Shown here in pieces: positions 8,375 through 16,948 of a stretch of 64,000 nt of DNA (position 1 is the first letter of the stretch; every line of letters starts with the position of its first letter). Source of the stretch: JALZKA01 sp963754045. Lineage in GTDB: Bacteria; Actinomycetota; Thermoleophilia; Solirubrobacterales; 70-9. The DNA lies in NCBI GenBank assembly GCA_963754045.1, contig CAVWEN010000003.1, positions 62,001-126,000 of the forward strand, written 5' to 3'. Position numbers and translations under genes: made by a program. The notes under the pieces were generated by a model. The model made no database searches, had not been told where the DNA came from, and was given only the letters and a program-made list of their open reading frames with translations.

Positions 8375-9697
8375 TCAGGAATCGGTGTGGGGAGCGCGGC
8401 CGCCGCTTGCGCGTTCGGCCGCGGCCAGCAGCTCGTCGCGGAAATCCGGATGGGCGATCGCCGCCAGCGCCTCGCCGCGCTGGTGGACAGTCTTGCCCTG
8501 CAGCTCAGCGGCCCCGTACTCGGTCACGACCACGTCCACCTGGTGGCGCGGCGTGGTGATCACGGCGCCGGCCTCGAACCAGGGCATGATCCGCGAGTGC
8601 AGCTCGTCGCCCGCCTTGTAGGTCGCCGGGAAGCAGAGCAGTGAGCGGTCCTCGACATCCACCGCCGGGCCGGAGACGAAGTCCTCGTGGCCGCCGATCC
8701 CGGAGAACTGGGTGCCGGCGATCGTGTCGGCGATCACCTGGCCATGGATGTCGATCGCCAGCGCGCCGTTGATCGTGACCATGCGCCGGTTCCGGGCGAT
8801 CGCCTCGGCGGAGTTGACGAGGTCGACCGGGAGGAACGCGACCTCGCGATTTTCGTGCAGCCACGTATATAGGGCCTCGCTGCCCGCGGCGAACGTCGCG
8901 ACCGAGACCCCGTCGTAGCAGCCCTTGCCGTCGTTGGTGACCTTGCCGGCCTCGTGGAGAGCCATCAACCCGTTGGTGAACATCTCGGAGTGGACGCCAT
9001 AGTTGCCGCCTCTGCCGTTGGCGAGTTCGGTCGCGATCGCCGAGGGGATCGTGCCGATGCCGGTCTGCAGGGTCGCCCCATCGGGCACGAACGGCGTGGC
9101 GTGGCGGGCGATCTCGCGGTCGGCCTGTCCCGGCTCCGCGTCGGGCAGCGGCAGCGGCTTCGCGTCCGACTCGACGAGGAGGTCGATCTTGTCGACGTGG
9201 AGGGCGTGCATGTGGTCGGGCGCGATCCCGTAGGTGCGCGGGTAGTTCGGCGAGACCTCGACGATCAAAAGGCGCTCCGGGTCGGCTGCGGCCCGGATCA
9301 ACTCGGTGGAGGTGCCGCCCGCGTGAAGGGAGAGCGAGCACCAGCCGTCGTCGTCGGGTGGGGCGGCAGCGGTCGCCATCACATGCGGCCTCTGCTCCTC
9401 GAGCAGCGGGGCGAAACGGCGGAAATCGGCGGGGGTGAAGGAGATGTTCGCTCCCTGCTCACGCAGTGCGCGCTCGAACGGGCCGAAAAAGCCGGACAGG
9501 TAGTGGACGTTGGGATGGGCGAAGAGGTCGGTTCCAACACCAAGCAGGGCCCCGTAGACCTTCAGATCCTCCCAGTCGCTGCGCTCGCCGAGCGCTGCCA
9601 TCAGCGCCGCGGGCTGGCCGGTCGCCAGCGGGATGCCGAGCGTGTCCGTCGGCTCGAATCGCGCGGCTGCGTCGGCTGGCGAGAGGGTTACTGGCAC
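8375..9697 (-). CDS. Acetyl-CoA hydrolase/CoA-transferase family protein (4-hydroxybutyrate CoA-transferase-like)
   Basis: A 440-residue family I CoA-transferase-type protein. The segment GVHSEMFTNG carries the glutamate that forms the glutamyl-CoA thioester in this family. ATLQTGIGTIPSAI precedes it, and a C-terminal GSGISP-like/ITTPRHQVDVVVTEYG block closes the domain. It would move CoA from acetyl-CoA to a short carboxylic acid, or hydrolyse it. It starts at GTG 9697, only 31 bases from the divergent cupin gene, and is the first gene of the minus-strand CoA-ester operon. The preferred acid cannot be read from the sequence. Confidence 0.85.
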   Translation of the reverse strand: MPVTLSPADAAARFEPTDTLGIPLATGQPAALMAALGERSDWEDLKVYGALLGVGTDLFAHPNVHYLSGFFGPFERALREQGANISFTPADFRRFAPLLEEQRPHVMATAAAPPDDDGWCSLSLHAGGTSTELIRAAADPERLLIVEVSPNYPRTYGIAPDHMHALHVDKIDLLVESDAKPLPLPDAEPGQADREIARHATPFVPDGATLQTGIGTIPSAIATELANGRGGNYGVHSEMFTNGLMALHEAGKVTNDGKGCYDGVSVATFAAGSEALYTWLHENREVAFLPVDLVNSAEAIARNRRMVTINGALAIDIHGQVIADTIAGTQFSGIGGHEDFVSGPAVDVEDRSLLCFPATYKAGDELHSRIMPWFEAGAVITTPRHQVDVVVTEYGAAELQGKTVHQRGEALAAIAHPDFRDELLAAAERASGGRAPHTDS

Positions 9698-9728
9698 GAA
9701 ACGGAACCCTAGTCGCCAAGATGGGCCG

Positions 9729-10157
9729 ATGAGCGCCTACCGAACCCTCGCGGCCGAGGACGCCTTCTGGCGCGAGTCGAACCAGATGGGTGTGCTGAAC
9801 ACGGACCTTGCCAAGCAGCTCGAGGCCGAACGGCTCGGCGCCCGCCTCTGGCGGCTGCGTCCCGGCCAGGCCTCGACCAGGCACCGTCACCGCGCGACCG
9901 AGGAGCTTTACGTGCTGCTGGAGGGCGCCGGTCGGATACGGATCGGCGACGAGCTGCTCGACGTCGAGCCGATGGGCAGCGTCCTCGTCGAGCCGCAGGA
10001 GACCCGACAGGTCTTCAACGACACCGCCGCCGACGCGCTCTGGATCATCGTAGGCGCGCCGAGCGAGGCAGCGAACACGCTGGAGATGAGCGCTGAGGAT
10101 CTCGACTTCCTCTACCCGGACGGGCCGAAGGCGCTGCCGCCGGAGCTGGCTTCATGA
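9729..10157 (+). CDS. Small cupin-domain protein
   Basis: A 142-residue single cupin. Motif 1 is visible as RHRHRATEELYVLLEGAGRI (two histidines and the glutamate of the metal site) and motif 2 as PQETRQVFND, in which the usual histidine is replaced by arginine-glutamine. ATG 9729 gives a normal cupin length; the upstream frame extension overlaps the divergent gene. The stop overlaps the next start (ATGA), so it is coupled to the secreted PLC-like gene. It could be a metal-binding isomerase/dioxygenase-like enzyme or a sensor. The function is not determined. Confidence 0.85.
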   Translation: MSAYRTLAAEDAFWRESNQMGVLNTDLAKQLEAERLGARLWRLRPGQASTRHRHRATEELYVLLEGAGRIRIGDELLDVEPMGSVLVEPQETRQVFNDTAADALWIIVGAPSEAANTLEMSAEDLDFLYPDGPKALPPELAS

Positions 10158-11419
10158 GGGTGCGCCTGCTAGCCGCGGCGGCTGCCGCGCTTTTCGTCGC
10201 GCCAGCGGGCGCCCAGGCCGCCGACGAGGACTGGGTGCAGCGAGCGCTCGCCTCGCAGTACAGGTTGGGCTCCGACCTGCCGTTTGCCAACTCCCCGTGG
10301 ATCGGTACGCACAATTCGTTCAACTCGTCCAGCCAGTCGGGCGTGACGCTTTCGGCGTCCGACGCGAACCAGCGGATCACGAACGTCGCGCAGCTCGATG
10401 CGGGCATGCGCAGCCTCGAGCTCGACGTGCATCGCGTTCCCGACCAAAACGGCGGGCCGATTCGGGTCTGTCACGGGCGGGGCGCCGACCAGCTTCACTT
10501 CGGCTGCACGACCGAGAAGGAGCTGGCGCCGACGCTCGCCGAGATCGTCGCCTGGCTCGATTCGAGTGCCGGGGCGGGGCAGGTGCTGCTGCTCTACCTC
10601 GAGGACCACATGGGTGACGCAGCGGGCTACGACGCGGCCGCATCGATCGTCTCGCAAAGCCTCGGCCCGCGTCTGTACGCGCCTCCCGCCGGCAGCTGCA
10701 CGGAGGTTCCGCAAGAGCTGACCCGCGCCGACGTCCTTGCCGCCGGGGCGCAGGTAGTGGTCGTTAGCGACTGCGGCCCCGGGACCGGCTGGGGCGGGGT
10801 GGCCTTCAACTGGGAGTCCCACGTCGAGAGCCGCCCAGTCGAATACGCGGACTTCCCCGACTGCGGCCCCGACTACACGCGCGAGCAGTACGACTCGGTC
10901 TTCGTCCGCTACTACGAGGACTCGACGGCGCTGACGAACGTGGTCGGCCCACCAACCGGCGTCGCCACGCCCGACGACGGCGTTACCCCCGAGACCGCGG
11001 CGGCGATGGCCCGTTGCGGCGTCGACCTGATCGGCCTCGACCAGCTGAGCGGCCCGTCTGACCCGCGTCTCGAGGCGCTCGTCTGGAGCTGGGCGCCCGG
11101 TGAGCCCGAGGTCGGCGCCCCCGCGAAGCGCCGGTGCGCGACCCAGGTGGTCGGCCGCTGGCGCGACGCGAACTGCCGTGTGCGCCGCCGGCCGGCCTGC
11201 CGCCGCGACGACGGGCGGTGGGTGGTGCCGAAGCGCAAGGCGCGCCAGCGCCTGGCGCGAACGCTATGCCGGCGACGCAACGCGAAGCTGGCCGCCCCGC
11301 GCAGCGGCCACGAAGCCCAGCTCCTGCGCTTGGCGATGGAGCGGCGCGGCACGCGCCAGGCCCGCTTGGGCCTGCGCATCCGCCCCAGCGGTACCCCCCG
11401 CCCCCTCGACCCCCGCTAG
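10154..11419 (+). CDS. Secreted PI-PLC-like phosphodiesterase domain protein
   Basis: A 421-residue exported protein with a signal peptide at residues 1-22 (cleavage near AQAAD). The TIM-barrel of PLC-like phosphodiesterases is shown by WIGTHNSFNSS (catalytic histidine), the strand SLELDVH, and a later VVVSDCGPG. The family cleaves phosphodiester bonds of inositol lipids or related polyols. The second catalytic histidine may lie in IRVCHGRG. The C-terminal 90 residues are arginine- and cysteine-rich and look like an added wall- or nucleic-acid-binding tail. It is translationally coupled to the cupin gene by a four-base overlap. The substrate is inferred only at fold level. Confidence 0.8.
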   Translation: MRVRLLAAAAAALFVAPAGAQAADEDWVQRALASQYRLGSDLPFANSPWIGTHNSFNSSSQSGVTLSASDANQRITNVAQLDAGMRSLELDVHRVPDQNGGPIRVCHGRGADQLHFGCTTEKELAPTLAEIVAWLDSSAGAGQVLLLYLEDHMGDAAGYDAAASIVSQSLGPRLYAPPAGSCTEVPQELTRADVLAAGAQVVVVSDCGPGTGWGGVAFNWESHVESRPVEYADFPDCGPDYTREQYDSVFVRYYEDSTALTNVVGPPTGVATPDDGVTPETAAAMARCGVDLIGLDQLSGPSDPRLEALVWSWAPGEPEVGAPAKRRCATQVVGRWRDANCRVRRRPACRRDDGRWVVPKRKARQRLARTLCRRRNAKLAAPRSGHEAQLLRLAMERRGTRQARLGLRIRPSGTPRPLDPR

Positions 11420-11466
11420 CGGCGGCGGCGCCCAGCACGGGCGCCACCGCACCGCCGAAGCCGTTG

Positions 11467-11507
11467 CGCTGCACAAGCGTTGCGGTTAGCGCGACGTTTG
11501 TGCAGCG
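11467..11507. repeat. Palindrome at a convergent gene junction (copy C, divergent sequence)
   Basis: Arms CGCTGCACAA (11467-11476) and TTGTGCAGCG (11498-11507) are perfectly complementary over ten bases with a 21-base loop. The right arm lies in the last codons of the minus-strand DUF559 gene (stop at 11486). The complement of its loop/right-arm border contains ACAAACGTCGC, also present in copy A at 2110-2120. Possible bidirectional terminator; no T-tract. Confidence 0.5.
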
Positions 11508-12553
11508 TTTGCGGTGGCGAGCGTTGCCCGGAGGTCTGTCGCCAGCTCTCGTGGTGCCCGGAACACCTGAAACCAGCTGTAGCGGCGCACGGTGTATCCC
11601 AGCCTTCGCAGGTACAGATCGCGCCGGTGATCGGTTAGCTTGCGGGCCTCGGACTCATGTGCTGCCCGGCCATCGAGCTCGACGACGACCCGGAGGTCGC
11701 GAAACAGGGCATCAACGCGATATGGCCCGATCCTCACGTTGGGCTCGGGGATTGGCAGACCGTGGCGCTGGCAGATGAAGATGAACTCCTTTTCCAGGTC
11801 GTTCTCGGTGGTGGCGAGCTGCGGCAGGTGCAGGGCGAGGGCTCTCTTTAACACCCTGCTGCCGGGGCGCCCGCGCCCTGCGGCCTCGAGGATCGCTTCC
11901 TGGTCGTAGCGCCTTTGGTAGTCCGCCTCGGCAAGTGCTTTTCGCATCTCCTTTAGCGTCGCGGTGACGGCGAGATCCACGAGCGTGCGCGGCACCGGTG
12001 TGATGGGCAGGTCGTTCCAGAACACTCGCTGGAGCGCACGCGGGTGGTGGAGTGAGATGCCGCGAGTCGGCCGCGTGCGCCTCACGACGCTGACGTGGAT
12101 TCGCTCCGGCCGACGCTCGATCAGTCCCCACCAGTGGGCCGCGCTCCGGTGGCTGAGAGCGGAACCATGCCCGGCGTAAAACAGGGCGGCGATGAGTTCG
12201 CCGGTCTCGGTGAGCATCGTGTGGCCCACTGAATACACACCGTGATGGCGACGATGGAGAAAACTCGCGAGCACCAGCCGCCGCGCGGCGTGTCGATCAA
12301 TCCCGAGCGATCGCAGTTGCCGGTCACTGACTACCCCGTGTTGCCGCCCGGCGAGCCTCGAGACGCGAACCGATGCACGCTCGTTGCGCTCCGCGGCCCG
12401 ATTGTGCAGCGCGTCGGCGATGCGAGGTACAACCCCGCACCGGGTTGCTGTGCCCCGCTCGCCCTTGTGCCTTAGGGTGCGCTCCGTGAGTACGGTTCGC
12501 GAGGCGACGTATGACTTGTTCCGCCGGCACGGGATGACAACGATGTTCGGCAA
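11486..12553 (-). CDS. AbiEi-like N-terminal and DUF559 (Vsr-like) C-terminal domain protein
   Basis: Up to 355 residues. From about residue 65 it has a winged-helix AbiEi-like region (LAGRQHGVVSDRQL, then FLHRRHHGVYSVGH). The C-terminus is a DUF559 domain related to very-short-patch-repair endonucleases: VVVELDGRAAHESEARK, then DHRRDLYLRRLGYTVRRYSW. This two-part protein is abundant in actinobacteria; a role as antitoxin or nuclease is unproven. The start is uncertain. ATG 12553 would run 68 bases into the divergent decarboxylase gene, and the only later candidate is CTG 12409. No partner toxin gene is adjacent, so a toxin-antitoxin role is not supported here. Confidence 0.75.
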   Translation of the reverse strand: MPNIVVIPCRRNKSYVASRTVLTERTLRHKGERGTATRCGVVPRIADALHNRAAERNERASVRVSRLAGRQHGVVSDRQLRSLGIDRHAARRLVLASFLHRRHHGVYSVGHTMLTETGELIAALFYAGHGSALSHRSAAHWWGLIERRPERIHVSVVRRTRPTRGISLHHPRALQRVFWNDLPITPVPRTLVDLAVTATLKEMRKALAEADYQRRYDQEAILEAAGRGRPGSRVLKRALALHLPQLATTENDLEKEFIFICQRHGLPIPEPNVRIGPYRVDALFRDLRVVVELDGRAAHESEARKLTDHRRDLYLRRLGYTVRRYSWFQVFRAPRELATDLRATLATANAAQTSR

Positions 12554-14084
12554 CCCGGGATCGACCGAGTTGCCGATGCTCGCCGACTATCCGTCGGACT
12601 TCCGGTACGTGCTCGGGTTGCAGGAGGCGGTGGTCGTGGGCATGGCCGACGGCTACGCGCAGGCGAGCGGGACTACCGGCCTGGTCAATCTGCACACGGC
12701 TCCGGGCGTGGGCAACGCGATGGGTGCGATCTTCAACGCCCAGGCCAACCACACGCCGATGCTGGTAACGGCTGGGCAGCAGGTGCGCCCGGTGATCGGA
12801 ATGCAGGCCAACCTCACCAACCGCGACGCCACCCGGATGCCGCACCCGCTGGTGAAGTGGAGTTACGAGCCGCCGCGCGCGGAGGACGTACCGCAGGCGC
12901 TGGCGCGCGGCATCCACACGGCGGCGACGACCCCGAAGGGCCCGGCGTTCGTGTCGATACCGATGGACGATTGGGATGTTGAGGTCGACGGCGAGGCGAC
13001 GAAGCACGCGATCGCGCGCTCGGTCGTCTCGACGGCGACGGGCGACCCCGAGGCGATCGCGGAGACGGCACGACGGCTCGAGGCGGCGAAGGACCCGGTG
13101 ATGATCGCCGGGCCGGACGTCGACGCGAGCGGCGCGTGGGACGACGTCGTCGCCCTGGCCGAGCGCCAGAAGCTCCCCGTCTTTGCGATCCCGGCGCCAG
13201 GCGGCGGCCGCCTCGGTTTTCCCGAGGGGCACCCGAACTTTCGCGGCGTGCTGCCTCCCGCAATCGGTCCGGCCACCGAGACGCTCGGTGCACACGACCT
13301 CGTGCTGGTGGTCGGTGCGTCCGTCTTCTCCTATTACCCGTACATTCCCGGGCCGCTTCTGCCCGAGGGCGCGAGCCTGATCCAGATCACCTCCGACCCC
13401 GACGAGGCCGCCCGCGCGCCGATGGGCGACGCGATTGTCGCCGACGTTGCGCTCACGGTCGGGTCGCTGTTGGGCCAGATCACCGAGTCCGATCGCGACC
13501 CCGGAACCTCGCTGCCCGATCCGGTGGCGGGGGAGACGCAGGACCCGATCACGGGCACCGCGGCGATGCACGCGCTCGCGGGCGCCTTCCCAGACGACGG
13601 GATCATCGTCCTCGAGTCGCCCTCGTCGACGCTCGCACTGCGCAATCAGCTACGAATCTCGAGGCCGGGCTCGTACTTCTTCGGCGCTGGCGGCGGGCTG
13701 GGCTTCGGTCTCTCGGCCGCGGTCGGCGTGCAGATGGCCCAGCCCGACCGGCCCGTCGTTTGCGTGATCGGGGAGGGTTCGGTGCAATACGCGGTTACGG
13801 CGTTCTGGAGTGCCGCCGCCTACGATGTGCCCCTTACCGTCCTCGTCCTCCGTAACTCAGAGTACGCGATCCTCAAGTGGTTCTCGATGATGGAGGGTGT
13901 CGAGAGCGCACCCGGCCTGGATTTGCCCGCCCTCGACACCGCGGCGATCGCATCCGGCTACGGCGTCAACGCCACCAAGGTGAGCGAGGCCGACGAGCTG
14001 CGCAACGCGCTGGCGACGGCGATCGCCTCCGACAAGCCGGAGCTGGTCGAGGTCGGGGTAGCGCCCGGCATGTGGCTCTTCTGA
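12486..14084 (+). CDS. Thiamine-diphosphate 2-oxoacid decarboxylase, benzoylformate decarboxylase-like
   Basis: A 532-residue ThDP enzyme aligning end to end with Pseudomonas benzoylformate decarboxylase. Ser26 (GNPGSTELP), Glu47 (LQEA) and His70 (NLHTA) fall at the same numbers as the known active-site residues. The second active-site histidine of the known enzyme (His281, in FRYHQY) is tyrosine here (FSYYPY). The cofactor motif reads GEG...RN rather than GDG...NN. It therefore belongs to a variant subgroup and the substrate may not be benzoylformate. GTG 12486 was chosen by homology. The end overlaps the FAD/Fe-S dehydrogenase gene by 13 bases, suggesting a 2-hydroxyacid to 2-oxoacid to aldehyde route. 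Confidence 0.85.
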   Translation: MSTVREATYDLFRRHGMTTMFGNPGSTELPMLADYPSDFRYVLGLQEAVVVGMADGYAQASGTTGLVNLHTAPGVGNAMGAIFNAQANHTPMLVTAGQQVRPVIGMQANLTNRDATRMPHPLVKWSYEPPRAEDVPQALARGIHTAATTPKGPAFVSIPMDDWDVEVDGEATKHAIARSVVSTATGDPEAIAETARRLEAAKDPVMIAGPDVDASGAWDDVVALAERQKLPVFAIPAPGGGRLGFPEGHPNFRGVLPPAIGPATETLGAHDLVLVVGASVFSYYPYIPGPLLPEGASLIQITSDPDEAARAPMGDAIVADVALTVGSLLGQITESDRDPGTSLPDPVAGETQDPITGTAAMHALAGAFPDDGIIVLESPSSTLALRNQLRISRPGSYFFGAGGGLGFGLSAAVGVQMAQPDRPVVCVIGEGSVQYAVTAFWSAAAYDVPLTVLVLRNSEYAILKWFSMMEGVESAPGLDLPALDTAAIASGYGVNATKVSEADELRNALATAIASDKPELVEVGVAPGMWLF

Positions 14085-16885
14085 GCTCGGCCAGCGCTGA
14101 TCGTGCAGCGGACTGGGTCGCCTCCGGCACACCGAAGCAGCTCCGAATCGACCTCGAACGCGTGCTGGGCGCAGACGCCGTGCTCGATCGCGCGATCGAC
14201 CTGATCCGCTACGCCTCCGACGCCAGCCCCTACCGTCGTGTTCCCAAGGCGGTCGTCCAGCCCCGCGATTCCGACGCCGCCGCGGCGCTTCTCGCCTGGG
14301 CGGGGGAGAGCGGAACGCCACTCACCTTTCGCGCCGGCGGCACCTCGCTCAGCGGCCAGAGCCAGTCCGACAGCGTGCTGGTGGACATGCGCCGCCACTG
14401 GCGCGGGGTGGAGGTGCTCGACGATGGCGCCCGTGTGCGGGTGCGTCCCGGCACCATCCTCGGCCACGCAAACCGGGTCCTTGCCGCGCACGGCACGCGC
14501 CTTGGGCCCGACCCGGCCTCGACCGACATTGCGACCGTCGGCGGCGTGATCGCAAACAACTCGGGCGGGATGCGCTGCGGCACCCACGCCGACTCATACT
14601 CGACGCTCGACTCGCTCACCTTCCTAACGCCGGGCGGGACGCTGATCGGCACCGCCGCACCCGACGCGGCCGAGAGCTTCGCGAAGGCCGAGCCCGAGTT
14701 GGCAGCCGGCTTGGCCGCGATCCGCGACGAGATCCGCGCCGACGCCGAGCTGAGCGCCCGGATCCGCGCCAAGTTCGAGATCAAGAACACCACCGGCTAT
14801 CGGCTCTGCGCCTTCCTCGACGCCGACGAGCCGGTCGAGATCTTCCGCCGGCTGATCGTCGGCTCGGAGGGCACGCTCGCCCTGATCTGCGAGGCCGTCT
14901 TCAAGACGGTGCCTGTGCCGCCGCGCACCACCACCGCTTGGCTGCATCTGCCCGGCATCCCCGAGGCGTGCGATCCCGTGCCCGCCCTGGTCGCGGCGGG
15001 TGCGAGCGCCGTTGAACTGATGGTCGCGCCCGCGTTGATGGTCGCCTCGATGAATATCCCCGGCGCTCCGCCCGAGTGGCAGCAGCTGCCGCCTGAGTCG
15101 GCCGCGCTGCTGGTGGAGTTCGGCGGCGAGGACCAAGAGGCCCTTGCCGCGGGCGAGGCGGCGACCCTTGCCGCGATCGACTCCGACAAGCTGATCCGCC
15201 CGATCGAGTGGCACCGCGATCCCGAGCGGATCGAGGTGGACTGGCGCGTTCGTGAGGGCCTGCACGGGCTGATTGGGCGCCTGCGCCCGCCCGGCACGGC
15301 GCTGATCGTTGAGGACGTTTGCGTGCCGCCCGAGCGGATCGCCGAGGCCGCGGTGGAGATCCAGGGCCTGCTCGGCGAGCACGGCTTTCTCACCGGCGTG
15401 GCGGGCCACGCCTCCGCCGGGAACCTGCACTTCATGCTCACCCCCGACTTCGCAAAGCCGGAGGACCTCGGGCGCTACGAGGCGTTCATGGAGAGCCTGG
15501 TCGAGCTGATCCTCGGCCGCTACGACGGTTCGCTGAAGGCCGAGCACGGGACCGGCGTGAATATGGCGCCCTACGTCGAGCGCGAGTGGGGAGAGCGCGC
15601 GACCGCGTTGATGTGGCGGGTCAAGGAACTGGCAGACCCGCAGGGGATCCTCAGCCCAGGCGTCGTGTTGAACCACGACCCCGGCGTGCACCTGCGTGAC
15701 CTGAAGACGACGCCGGAGATCGAGGAGGTCGCCAACCACTGCGTCGAGTGCGGCTTTTGCGAGCCCGCCTGTCCCAGCCGCGATCTCACCACCACGCCAC
15801 GTCAGCGGATCCTCGTTCGCCGCGAGATCGCCCGCCAGGCCTCGGGCTCACCCGTGGCCGAGGCGCTCGAGCGGGAATGGCGCTACGACGGCGACGCGAC
15901 CTGCGCGGCCGACGGGACCTGCGTGCTCGCCTGCCCGCTTGCAATCGACACGGGCAAGCTGGTCAAGGAGCTGCGCGCGCGCGACCTTTCAGGCCGCGAG
16001 AAGTGGGTCGCCGACCGCGCGGCCGCGTCGTGGAAGGCGGTCGAGCACGGTTCGCGTGCCGGCCTGCGGGCCGGGCCGGTGGCCGAGCGGATCGGTGGCG
16101 GCAGCCTGCCGCGTCCAGCGCCCGGGTTGCCGCCTACGGACCGCGATGGCGCCGCCGCCGTCTATTTCCCCTCCTGCACGAACCGCATCATGGGCATCTC
16201 CAAGGCAGCGAACGGAGCCCCGACGGTTGTCGAGGCGATGGTCGCCGTATCCGGGCGAGCCGGGATGGCGCTCTGGATCCCGCCCGACGTTGCGGGTAGC
16301 TGCTGCGGGGTCCCGTTCAGCTCCAAGGGCCAAACCGACGCGCATTCCCAGATGGTCACCGCGACGGTGGAGTCGCTACTTACCTGGAGCAACGAAGGCG
16401 AGCTGCCGATCGTGATCGACGCCAGCTCCTGCACGCTCGGCCTCGCTCGTGAGGCCGCCGACGCGCTCCCGGAGAAACTGCGTGAGCGTTACGCAAAGCT
16501 CGAGATCTTCGACTCGATCGAGTGGCTCGAGCGCCTGATGCCCGCGCTGGTTCCGCGCCGACGCCTCAGGCGGGTCGCCGTGCACCCGACCTGCGCCGTC
16601 CGCCACCTCGGGCTCGAGCGAAGGCTCGCCTCGCTCGCGAGCGAGCTTGCCGACGAGGTGGTGGTGCCGCTCGCGTCGACCTGCTGCGGCTTCGCCGGCG
16701 ACCGCGGCATGCTCGAGCCCGAGCTGACCGCCTCGGCAACCGCGCCCCTGGCAGCCGAGCTGGCGACCCTTGGCGAGTTCGACGCCCACCTGGCGACCAA
16801 CCGCACCTGCGAGGTCGGCCTCGAGCGCGGAACCGGCGAGCGCTACCACTCACCCGCCCAGGCGCTCGAGGCGCTTACCCGCTAG
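14072..16885 (+). CDS. FAD-binding and Fe-S-binding 2-hydroxyacid dehydrogenase (GlcD-GlcF type fusion)
   Basis: A 937-residue protein. The N-terminal half is a FAD_binding_4 flavin domain (FRAGGTSLSGQSQSD, then GGVIANNSGGMRCG) and its C-terminal cap (HASAGNLHF, KAEHGTGVN). Two 4Fe-4S clusters follow (CVECGFCEPACPSR; CAADGTCVLACPLA). Two cysteine-rich CCG domains complete it (SCCGVPFSSKG and STCCGFAGDRG). Fusions like this oxidise D-lactate, D-2-hydroxyglutarate or glycolate-type acids and pass electrons to the membrane. GTG 14072 is the last start before the flavin domain and overlaps the decarboxylase gene. Context suggests a 2-hydroxyacid whose oxo product feeds that decarboxylase, for example a mandelate-like acid. 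The substrate is inferred. Confidence 0.9.
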   Translation: MALLSSASADRAADWVASGTPKQLRIDLERVLGADAVLDRAIDLIRYASDASPYRRVPKAVVQPRDSDAAAALLAWAGESGTPLTFRAGGTSLSGQSQSDSVLVDMRRHWRGVEVLDDGARVRVRPGTILGHANRVLAAHGTRLGPDPASTDIATVGGVIANNSGGMRCGTHADSYSTLDSLTFLTPGGTLIGTAAPDAAESFAKAEPELAAGLAAIRDEIRADAELSARIRAKFEIKNTTGYRLCAFLDADEPVEIFRRLIVGSEGTLALICEAVFKTVPVPPRTTTAWLHLPGIPEACDPVPALVAAGASAVELMVAPALMVASMNIPGAPPEWQQLPPESAALLVEFGGEDQEALAAGEAATLAAIDSDKLIRPIEWHRDPERIEVDWRVREGLHGLIGRLRPPGTALIVEDVCVPPERIAEAAVEIQGLLGEHGFLTGVAGHASAGNLHFMLTPDFAKPEDLGRYEAFMESLVELILGRYDGSLKAEHGTGVNMAPYVEREWGERATALMWRVKELADPQGILSPGVVLNHDPGVHLRDLKTTPEIEEVANHCVECGFCEPACPSRDLTTTPRQRILVRREIARQASGSPVAEALEREWRYDGDATCAADGTCVLACPLAIDTGKLVKELRARDLSGREKWVADRAAASWKAVEHGSRAGLRAGPVAERIGGGSLPRPAPGLPPTDRDGAAAVYFPSCTNRIMGISKAANGAPTVVEAMVAVSGRAGMALWIPPDVAGSCCGVPFSSKGQTDAHSQMVTATVESLLTWSNEGELPIVIDASSCTLGLAREAADALPEKLRERYAKLEIFDSIEWLERLMPALVPRRRLRRVAVHPTCAVRHLGLERRLASLASELADEVVVPLASTCCGFAGDRGMLEPELTASATAPLAAELATLGEFDAHLATNRTCEVGLERGTGERYHSPAQALEALTR

Positions 16886-16897
16886 CCCCACAACCAC

Positions 16898-16943
16898 CGA
16901 ACGTCGCTCGTTACCCCCTATAGGGCGCAAGGAGCGACGTTCG
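16898..16943. repeat. Intergenic palindrome between convergent genes (copy B, perfect)
   Basis: CGAACGTCGCTC (16898-16909) and GAGCGACGTTCG (16932-16943) form a perfect 12-base inverted repeat with a 22-base loop, filling the gap between convergent stops at 16885 and 16949. Reverse-complemented, its loop matches the loop of copy A (2111-2156) at about 14 of 22 positions, so the two copies share one ancestor rather than only a stem. No T-tract. Confidence 0.65.
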
Positions 16944-16948
16944 CGCGG

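Noticed and set aside
11486..12553. Toxin-antitoxin system from the AbiEi-like domain
   Set aside because: No AbiEii-type nucleotidyltransferase gene is next to it; the C-terminal DUF559 domain marks a common stand-alone family.
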